Shown one piece after another: positions 1-3,701 of a stretch of 6,995 bases of DNA. How positions within the stretch are numbered: the stretch's first letter is position 1; each line of letters starts with the position of its first letter. The notes under the pieces were generated by a model, which saw nothing but the letters and a program-made list of their open reading frames with translations, searched no databases and was not told where the DNA came from. Source of the stretch: JBCCFX01 sp039029515 (GTDB lineage Bacteria > Planctomycetota > Phycisphaerae > Phycisphaerales > SM1A02); contig JBCCFX010000200.1 of assembly GCA_039029515.1 (NCBI GenBank), positions 1-6,995 on the forward strand. Reading direction: 5' to 3'. The translations under genes were made by a program, and so were the position numbers.

Positions 1-1
1 G

Positions 2-328
2 ATCCCTCAGGATGTCTTCTTCCTCATCAAGGAAACCACCGGCGTCGGCGATTTCGTCGGCACCGCGGGTCGCCCCACGCCGATGGCGGCGCACGAGGTC
101 GAGAAGATGCTCTTCGACTCCCGTCAGCCCGAGGAAACCCCGACGGTCAAGATGGAATTCGAGAAGGGCGACAACGTCACGATCAAGGAAGGCCCCTTCG
201 AGAATTACGAAGGTACCGTCGACGAAGTCGTGCCGGAGAAGGGCAAGGTCCGTGTGCTCGTCACGATCTTTGGACGTCAGGCTCCGGTGGAGCTCGATTA
301 CTGGCAGATCAGTCGGGTGGAAGAGTAG
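2..328 (+). CDS. nusG: Transcription termination/antitermination factor NusG, C-terminal part (5' truncated by window edge)
   Basis: NusG binds RNA polymerase through its N-terminal domain and links it to Rho or to ribosomal protein S10 through its C-terminal KOW domain. The visible 108 codons start in frame at base 2, so the N-terminal domain is mostly outside the window. The opening residues (DVFFLIKETTGVGDFVG, then RPTPMAAHEVEKML) match the end of the NGN domain, where NusG proteins carry a TGV-GFVG stretch and a P-P-EV motif. The last ~55 residues are a KOW domain: FEKGDNVTIKEGPFENYEGTV, then IFGRQAPVELDYWQI. This is the canonical housekeeping pattern rather than an RfaH- or LoaP-like paralogue. 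An internal ATG at 83 exists but would remove NGN sequence, so it is not the real start. The usual downstream partner rplK is absent; a prepilin gene follows instead. Confidence 0.95.
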   Translation: MPQDVFFLIKETTGVGDFVGTAGRPTPMAAHEVEKMLFDSRQPEETPTVKMEFEKGDNVTIKEGPFENYEGTVDEVVPEKGKVRVLVTIFGRQAPVELDYWQISRVEE

Positions 329-333
329 CGGAA

Positions 334-354
334 CAGCGGTCAGCTCTCAGCTGT
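334..354 (+). repeat. Heptamer tandem repeat, copy 1 (3 units)
   Basis: Three consecutive 7-base units, CAGCGGT CAGCTCT CAGCTGT, begin 5 bases after the nusG stop codon. The same CAGCTNT units occur at 1410-1451 and 2183-2203, all in the same orientation on the + strand. Short heptamer tandem repeats of this kind are a known class of intergenic repeat in several bacterial groups. Their function is unknown. This copy lacks the CCGAATCCCAAA tail seen in the other two. Confidence 0.65.
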
Positions 355-368
355 CTGTGGTTGGTGTG

Positions 369-418
369 CGTTGACCTGCAGTTGTTCGAACTGATCGATG
401 TCAACGAATCCTCGTTTT
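369..418 (+). terminator. Putative terminator hairpin after nusG
   Basis: An outer 7-bp stem CGTTGAC (369-375) pairs with GTCAACG (400-406). Inside it, a second stem CAGTT (379-383) pairs with AACTG (389-393) around a GTTCG loop. A TTTT run lies at 415-418, about 8 bases after the outer stem. The T-run is short and slightly displaced, so intrinsic termination is plausible but not certain. It lies between nusG and the promoter of the prepilin gene, where a terminator would be expected. Confidence 0.4.
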
Positions 419-443
419 CGGCCCAAGATTCAGCCCTTCGACC

Positions 444-472
444 CTGACGGCGCGCGGTTGCTCGCCTATCAT
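444..472 (+). promoter_or_regulatory. Predicted sigma70-type promoter of the prepilin-like gene
   Basis: A -35-like CTGACG (444-449, 4 of 6 to TTGACA) and a -10-like TATCAT (467-472, 5 of 6 to TATAAT) are separated by exactly 17 bases. Transcription would start near 479-480, about 33 bases before the ATG at 513. The start would fall inside the palindrome at 477-495. This is predicted by eye only. Confidence 0.5.
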
Positions 473-476
473 CCGC

Positions 477-495
477 ATTGAGACTCATTCTCAAT
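477..495 (+). promoter_or_regulatory. Fur-family-like operator palindrome at the prepilin promoter
   Basis: The 19-base sequence ATTGAGACTCATTCTCAAT has two perfect 7-base arms (ATTGAGA / TCTCAAT). Read as 9-1-9 it is symmetric at 8 of 9 positions. Its core TGAGACTCATTCTCA has the 7-1-7 geometry and the TGANAAT-n-ATTNTCA pattern of Fur-family boxes, with one deviating base. It overlaps the predicted transcription start and precedes the Shine-Dalgarno, the classic position for a repressor. The ligand (Fe, Zn, Mn or peroxide) cannot be told from the site. A plain mRNA hairpin is the alternative reading. Confidence 0.5.
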
Positions 496-512
496 TCCAT
501 CGGGGTGTTTGG

Positions 513-1400
513 ATGACTGCTTCACAGATGCGACGAATACAACCACAGCATCGATGGCGTGCCGGCTTCACCATTGTGGAGTTGTTGGTCGTCGTCGCAA
601 TCATTGGTGTGCTGATCGGCCTGCTGCTACCGGCGATCAAGCATGCGCAAGACAGCGCGAAGATGATCAACGAGAAGGCTGCCGCGCGCGACATGATGAT
701 CGCGTATCAGCTGTATGCCGACGATCACTCAGACTGGGTGCTGCCGGGATACAAGGATGGCCTGTCAGCGTTCGACGAGAACACCGATCCAATCTTCGAG
801 CCGATCAGTAGCCGATATCCATGGCGTCTCGCGCCGTATCTGGACTACCGGATGGATGCGCTTTACAAGAACTCGGGCTTTGACACGCTGGAAGAGATGC
901 GCAACGAGACGCCGGAAAGCTACACCTACTTGGTGAGCGTGCTTCCGTCGCTCGGACTGAATTCGGCGTTTGTCGGCGGAGATTCCCGCAACAGCGGTTT
1001 CCTCAAACCGCCGCCGGGTGGTGGCTCGTATCTGTACGACATCACTGGCATCTTTTATGTGAGACGGACCGGCGAAGTCCGCCGGCCTGATCAGTTGATC
1101 GTCTTCGGATCGGCTCGAAGTGGCGATCCGGAAACGACATTGACGTCAGAGCCGCAGGAAGGTTATTTCCGGATTACCAGCCCATACTGGCTTCCGAACC
1201 AGGGCTTGCGCTGGAACGAGTACTTTGAATACAGCGATCCGCCGGAGAAATTCGGGAACGTTTCATGTCGCTACAAGGGCAACGCCGTCGTTGCAATGTT
1301 TGACGGCCACGTCGAAACGATGGGCGAGCAGGAATTGCTCGACATGCGCCACTGGGCGAACGGTGCGACGAAGCGCGACTGGCGCCTGGGGGATGATTGA
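513..1400 (+). CDS. Prepilin-type N-terminal cleavage/methylation domain protein (type II secretion pseudopilin-like)
   Basis: This 295-residue protein has a class III (prepilin) signal: a basic leader of 18 residues ending RWRAG, then FTIVELLVVVAIIGVLIGLLLPAI. Prepilin peptidase would cut G18|F19, leaving the conserved Glu at +5 (E23), and the hydrophobic stretch 19-42 forms the pilin spine. Residues 60-75 (ARDMMIAYQLYADDHSDW) resemble the post-helix region of such proteins. The C-terminus has NAVVAMFDGHVETM (257-270), the DG-H signature of the planctomycete H-X9-DG group, although the position expected to be His is Tyr254. It is predicted to be an envelope-anchored pseudopilin or surface protein; its substrate is unknown. 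The ATG at 513 is preceded by GGGGTG (502-507) at a 5-base spacing. An alternative ATG at 528 would shorten the leader. It appears monocistronic, with its own promoter and a Fur-like palindrome upstream. Confidence 0.88.
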   Translation: MTASQMRRIQPQHRWRAGFTIVELLVVVAIIGVLIGLLLPAIKHAQDSAKMINEKAAARDMMIAYQLYADDHSDWVLPGYKDGLSAFDENTDPIFEPISSRYPWRLAPYLDYRMDALYKNSGFDTLEEMRNETPESYTYLVSVLPSLGLNSAFVGGDSRNSGFLKPPPGGGSYLYDITGIFYVRRTGEVRRPDQLIVFGSARSGDPETTLTSEPQEGYFRITSPYWLPNQGLRWNEYFEYSDPPEKFGNVSCRYKGNAVVAMFDGHVETMGEQELLDMRHWANGATKRDWRLGDD

Positions 1401-1409
1401 GGCAGTTGG

Positions 1410-1474
1410 TAGCTATCAGCTGTCAGCGATCAGCTCTCAGCTATCGGCTCTCAGTCCGAATCCCAAAACTCACC
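1410..1474 (+). repeat. Heptamer tandem repeat, copy 2, with conserved tail
   Basis: Six 7-base units (TAGCTAT CAGCTGT CAGCGAT CAGCTCT CAGCTAT CGGCTCT, 1410-1451) are followed by a degenerate unit and the tail CAGTCCG AATCCCA AAAC TCACC. The array begins 9 bases after the prepilin stop codon. The tail CCGAATCCCAAA (1456-1467) is shared exactly with copy 3 (2208-2219). The repeat fills most of the gap between the prepilin gene and the convergent toxin gene. The rest of that gap holds only a 10-base palindrome GGCCGCGGCC (1483-1492). No convincing terminator is seen. Confidence 0.75.
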
Positions 1475-1499
1475 ATCACCAGGGCCGCGGCCACAACGC

Positions 1500-1820
1500 T
1501 CACCGATCATCGCTCGCTTCGGCTCGCGTTGCTCCGTGAACCAAAGCGACGATCCAGACTTCTCGTTGCGCCTCCCGGATCTGATAGAAGACCAGATCAT
1601 CGCCGAGCGTGACCTTTCTGATCGGCAGCGCTGATGCCCGTGTTGCAAACCGATCGATCGGAAACGCATAGGGGAGCGTTTCCAGCCGTTCGAGCGCGGA
1701 CCAGAGATGATCAAACCAACGTTGTACCGCATTGTCGGCGACCTGCTGTTCGCGCCAGTAGGCAAGTCGTGCATCGATATTGTGAAGGCATGACGGCGCG
1801 AAAATGACTCGGTAGGTCAC
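1500..1820 (-). CDS. Type II toxin, RelE/ParE family
   Basis: The 106-residue product has the RelE/ParE toxin layout: an opening beta strand YRVIFAPS, two helices (about 10-47, DARLAYWREQQVADNAVQRWFDHLWSALERLETLP), then the strands IRKVTLGDDLVFYQI (67-81) and VWIVALVHGATR (88-99). In place of the short YoeB form it matches the longer ParE-like subgroup, whose members poison either DNA gyrase or translating ribosomes; which of these applies here cannot be read from sequence. The start is GTG at 1820-1818. It overlaps the antitoxin stop as GTGA, so translation is coupled. The last residues (RAEASDDR) come from a GAGC-rich stretch and may be a later extension. The gene converges on the prepilin gene. 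Confidence 0.85.
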   Translation of the reverse strand: MTYRVIFAPSCLHNIDARLAYWREQQVADNAVQRWFDHLWSALERLETLPYAFPIDRFATRASALPIRKVTLGDDLVFYQIREAQREVWIVALVHGATRAEASDDR

Positions 1821-2110
1821 TGATCGAGCGTCAGGCCGAACTTCTCGGCCAGTTGGCGCATGGCGATCCGGGCGTCTATGCCTTGACCGTTCTCGATCTC
1901 TTTGATGCCTCGGTCTATCGCCGCCGCGATGTCGCCTTCGTAGGCTCGACGGGCCAACATGTCATAGGTGTCCGGTGCCATGACCACTCCCTTGGTCTCA
2001 CCGTTGACCGTCACGAACTCAATGCCGCGTGTTGTCGCGAGATGATCGAGATGTGCTTTCAGGTTCTGCCTGAAGTCGGTCAGACTGGTGGTTTCGTGCG
2101 TGTGATACAT
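1817..2110 (-). CDS. Type II antitoxin, Phd/YefM family
   Basis: The 97-residue product starts MYHTHETTSLTDFRQNLKAHLDHL and continues FVTVNGETKGVVMAPDTYDMLA. This is the Phd/YefM fold: an N-terminal DNA-binding and dimerisation domain (about residues 1-55), then a flexible, acidic C-terminal part (EGDIAAAIDRGIKEIENG) that wraps the toxin. It should neutralise the toxin encoded directly downstream and repress the pair's own promoter. The start at 2110 is preferred because AGGA (2125-2122) lies 11 bases upstream. The alternative ATG at 2122 has AGG touching it, too close to serve. An operator with a TGTACA core and a sigma70-type promoter sit immediately upstream. The pairing of a YefM-like antitoxin with a ParE-like rather than YoeB-like toxin is seen elsewhere in bacteria. 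Confidence 0.85.
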   Translation of the reverse strand: MYHTHETTSLTDFRQNLKAHLDHLATTRGIEFVTVNGETKGVVMAPDTYDMLARRAYEGDIAAAIDRGIKEIENGQGIDARIAMRQLAEKFGLTLDQ

Positions 2111-2123
2111 GGCCGGTATCATC

Positions 2124-2145
2124 CTGAATCTTGTACAGAATTCAG
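2124..2145 (-). promoter_or_regulatory. Palindromic operator of the toxin-antitoxin pair (TGTACA core)
   Basis: A 22-base near-palindrome has outer arms CTGAAT (2124-2129) and ATTCAG (2140-2145) and a central TGTACA (2132-2137), with symmetry at 9 of 11 positions. It overlaps the end of the predicted -10 element and the transcription start of the antitoxin gene. The E. coli YefM-YoeB operator is known to be built on TGTACA hexamers, so the core fits the antitoxin family. I infer autorepression by the antitoxin or the complex. Confidence 0.6.
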
Positions 2146-2171
2146 TATGGCATGGGCTGGGATGGTGTCAA
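2144..2171 (-). promoter_or_regulatory. Promoter of the toxin-antitoxin operon
   Basis: On the minus strand, a perfect -35 TTGACA (2171-2166) is followed after 16 bases by CATACT (2149-2144, 4 of 6 to TATAAT), preceded by an extended -10 TGC. Transcription would start near 2137, inside the palindromic operator and about 25 bases before the preferred antitoxin start. This is the best promoter match in the window. Confidence 0.65.
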
Positions 2172-2182
2172 GAGGGAGTTTG

Positions 2183-2220
2183 CAGCTGTCAGCTCTCAGC
2201 TATCAGCCCGAATCCCAAAC
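2183..2220 (+). repeat. Heptamer tandem repeat, copy 3, with conserved tail
   Basis: The units CAGCTGT CAGCTCT CAGCTAT (2183-2203) are followed by CAGCCCG AATCCCA AAC. The tail CCGAATCCCAAA (2208-2219) is identical to copy 2. The array abuts the 3' end of ispE (stop at 2224-2226 on the minus strand) and lies just upstream of the -35 of the toxin-antitoxin promoter. It has the same orientation as copies 1 and 2, which means it runs opposite to ispE. Confidence 0.75.
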
Positions 2221-2223
2221 CTC

Positions 2224-3114
2224 TCACCCCGCAAAGAACGTGGCGTGAACGGCGGGAATCCCCAGCTGTTCGGTACAGGCGTTGGCAAGTGCTTCGGCGT
2301 GCATCGGATCATCGCACAGCACGAACAGAGTTGATCCGCTGCCGGTGACATGCACGGTGCGTTCCGCAAGTGTCCGAAGGCGTTCGCGGGCTTCGCGAGC
2401 GGCGGGCGCCATCGTCATCGCCGGCTCGGCGAGATCATTGAAGAGCAAGTCATCGACGGGGCGTGGCGTCGCGGCATCCACGGACGCCTGGATGGCTTCC
2501 GCCTGCAGCGCACCAGGACCGTGCTCATCGAAGGCGCGGTACACAGCGCCGGTCGCGCATGATGCATCAGGAAACGCAAGGACGACATCGAGTTCAACCG
2601 GCTGTGTATGCCGCGTGATCGCATCACCGAGGCCACTCACCATGGCACTGCCCTGATGGACGAGGAACGGGACATCTGACCCGAGTGTCGCGCCGAGTTT
2701 CGCAAGCTCTTCGAGACTAATCTCGAGTTCGAAGAGTTCGTTGACGGCGCGAAGCATGGCCGCAGCGTTGCTGGATCCGCCACCGAGCCCGCCACCAACG
2801 GGAATGCGTTTGCTGAGCTTCATCTGAATCGGCAGGCGCTGACCGACATGGCTCTCGAGGAGTTGGTGAGCGCGAACCGCAAGGTCACTGTTGATGCTCC
2901 AGTCGATGTCACTGCATCGCATCGCCTCGTCATGCCACAGGATTGCGTATCGGCTCAGTTGATCGAGCATCAGGCGCTGGAGGTGCAACTCGTCGAACAG
3001 CGAGACGGTCACCATCCAGGAACAGATGGGATGCATGCCGGTCTCTTCCGGCGGTCCGACCGCGAGGGCGAGATTCAGCTTGGCGGGGGCACGATGGTGG
3101 ACAGAAACTGGCAT
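2224..3114 (-). CDS. ispE: 4-diphosphocytidyl-2-C-methyl-D-erythritol kinase (IspE)
   Basis: IspE phosphorylates CDP-methylerythritol with ATP in the cytoplasmic MEP pathway to isopentenyl diphosphate. The 296-residue product has the expected length and GHMP-kinase motifs in order. APAKLNLAL (9-17) contains the active-site Lys12, and GMHPI (26-30) holds the substrate-binding His. The ATP loop is PVGGGLGGGSSNAAAML (105-121). GSDVPFLVHQGSAMVSGLGD (145-164) contains the catalytic Asp148, and VTGSGSTLFVL (256-266) is GHMP motif 3. The ATG at 3114 is chosen because the first motif lies 9 residues after it and no stronger start lies upstream. The ribosome binding site is weak (GACGAG, 2 bases before the ATG). 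It is divergent from the PilZ gene. A heptamer repeat abuts its stop codon, and the toxin-antitoxin promoter lies in the following 100 bases. No other MEP gene is in the window. Confidence 0.95.
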   Translation of the reverse strand: MPVSVHHRAPAKLNLALAVGPPEETGMHPICSWMVTVSLFDELHLQRLMLDQLSRYAILWHDEAMRCSDIDWSINSDLAVRAHQLLESHVGQRLPIQMKLSKRIPVGGGLGGGSSNAAAMLRAVNELFELEISLEELAKLGATLGSDVPFLVHQGSAMVSGLGDAITRHTQPVELDVVLAFPDASCATGAVYRAFDEHGPGALQAEAIQASVDAATPRPVDDLLFNDLAEPAMTMAPAAREARERLRTLAERTVHVTGSGSTLFVLCDDPMHAEALANACTEQLGIPAVHATFFAG

Positions 3115-3116
3115 AA

Positions 3117-3199
3117 CTCGTCAGCGTAGGCGGTTTCCGCCCCGGATGCCCTATTGGACAGAAGTCGGTCCTTCGTTCGGTCGATATCGGACTGACGAG
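3117..3199. promoter_or_regulatory. Divergent ispE/PilZ intergenic region with mirrored leader octamers
   Basis: The 85 bases between the two divergent start codons are bounded by a perfect inverted octamer: CTCGTCAG (3117-3124) next to the ispE ATG and CTGACGAG (3192-3199) touching the PilZ ATG. Each gene therefore reads CTGACGAG just before its start. A small hairpin GGCGG-TTT-CCGCC lies at 3129-3141 and a palindrome CGATATCG at 3182-3189. I could not find a convincing -35/-10 pair in either direction. Confidence 0.35.
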
Positions 3200-3568
3200 A
3201 TGACGCACCAGACCATGACCATACCGTTTGACCCCGCTGACCGACGCATCGATGTACGGCACGATGTCCATTGGCCGTGCAAGATCTGGCATCTGCGAGC
3301 GCGCAAGTACTACCCGGGGTGGACAAGCAACTGTTCGAAGACCGGGGTGAAACTCACCCTCGATCGACCGCTCGATCTGGATATCGGTGATGCCGTCCGC
3401 ATTGATGTTGCGGATCCGGATCATCCGGGCATCGTCTCACAGGCGAACATGGCAGGTGCGGTCGTTGTTCGTGCGGCGAAGGATCATCGTGGCCGGACCG
3501 AAATCGCGGTCATGCTTGATCATCCGCGCATGACGTTGCAGCCGCCAGCGGCTCGACGGGCTGCCTGA
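3200..3568 (+). CDS. PilZ-domain protein (putative c-di-GMP binding)
   Basis: The 122-residue product carries both halves of the PilZ ligand motif. RIDVR (16-20) fits RxxxR, and NCSKTG (44-49) fits (D/N)xSxxG, with Asn in the first position. The spacing between them (about 25 residues) and the following strands KLTLDRPLDLDIGDAVRIDV (51-70) are typical of a single PilZ barrel. PilZ proteins sense cyclic di-GMP and control motility, exopolysaccharide or secretion. No effector domain is fused, so it would act by protein contact. The frame is open upstream into antisense ispE, but ATG 3200 is chosen because residues before it have no PilZ similarity and overlap ispE. ATG 3215 is an alternative, and neither has a well-spaced ribosome binding site. 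A functional link to the prepilin gene is conceivable but not shown. Confidence 0.82.
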   Translation: MTHQTMTIPFDPADRRIDVRHDVHWPCKIWHLRARKYYPGWTSNCSKTGVKLTLDRPLDLDIGDAVRIDVADPDHPGIVSQANMAGAVVVRAAKDHRGRTEIAVMLDHPRMTLQPPAARRAA

Positions 3569-3570
3569 TA

Positions 3571-3583
3571 CGGGTTCGACCCG
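3571..3583 (+). terminator. Weak hairpin just after the PilZ gene
   Basis: CGGGT-TCG-ACCCG forms a 5-bp stem with a 3-base loop, starting 2 bases after the PilZ stop codon. It is followed by CTTCCCC rather than a T-run. It may be a weak or Rho-assisted terminator, or it may simply stabilise the mRNA end. Confidence 0.3.
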
Positions 3584-3661
3584 CTTCCCCGTGTCGCACC
3601 TGCTGAATACCCTCGATTCCCCATGGCTTCACACACCCGGGCAAACTTCGCCGGTCGGGTC

Positions 3662-3700
3662 GGCGTACAATTCCTGATTCGGAACGATCAGGAGTACGTC
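3662..3700 (+). promoter_or_regulatory. nadA leader: bulged hairpin sequestering the ribosome binding site
   Basis: The arms TCCTGAT (3672-3678) and ATCAGGA (3687-3693) pair around an 8-base loop TCGGAACG. After a 3-base bulge (AAT, 3669-3671) the stem continues GGCGTAC (3662-3668) with GTACGTC (3694-3700), including one G-U pair. The Shine-Dalgarno AGGAG (3690-3694), 7 bases before the ATG at 3702, is fully inside the stem. An alternative stem CGCCG (3649-3653) with CGGCG (3661-3665) would compete with the lower part. The same DNA holds a -10-like TACAAT (3666-3671) without a good -35. If that were the promoter, the full hairpin would not be transcribed and the palindrome could be an operator instead. 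Confidence 0.4.
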
Positions 3701-3701
3701 C

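Noticed and set aside
1483..1492. Palindrome GGCCGCGGCC between the prepilin and toxin genes as a bidirectional terminator
   Set aside because: It is only 10 bases with no room for a loop and no T-run on either side. It may be chance in GC-rich DNA.
1397..1612. Small + strand frames running through the heptamer repeats (also 2109-2348 and 2131-2334)
   Set aside because: Their SQLSA-type residues are translated CAGCTNT repeat, and they overlap real genes on the other strand.
2103..2121. Inverted repeat TGATAC / GTATCA at the antitoxin start region
   Set aside because: The arms are only 6 bases with a 7-base loop inside coding or start sequence. There is not enough evidence to call it a second operator.
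1500..2122. Toxin-antitoxin region as an insertion sequence or integron cassette
   Set aside because: There is no transposase or integrase, no terminal inverted repeats, and no attC-like structure. Only the direct heptamer repeats flank it.
3026..3199. Upstream extension of the PilZ frame to an ATG at 3026
   Set aside because: It would overlap ispE antisense by about 90 bases and add 58 residues unrelated to PilZ. ATG 3200 is the better start.
3623..3701. Possible NAD+-I (nadA) riboswitch, because GGCTTCACACACCC at 3625 looks like the start of that motif as I remember it
   Set aside because: The closing strand of the outer stem (GGAGCC-like) is absent and the conserved core cannot be laid out. 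The motif is known mainly from Acidobacteriota. A covariance-model search with the Rfam nadA family would decide; a significant hit would reverse this rejection.
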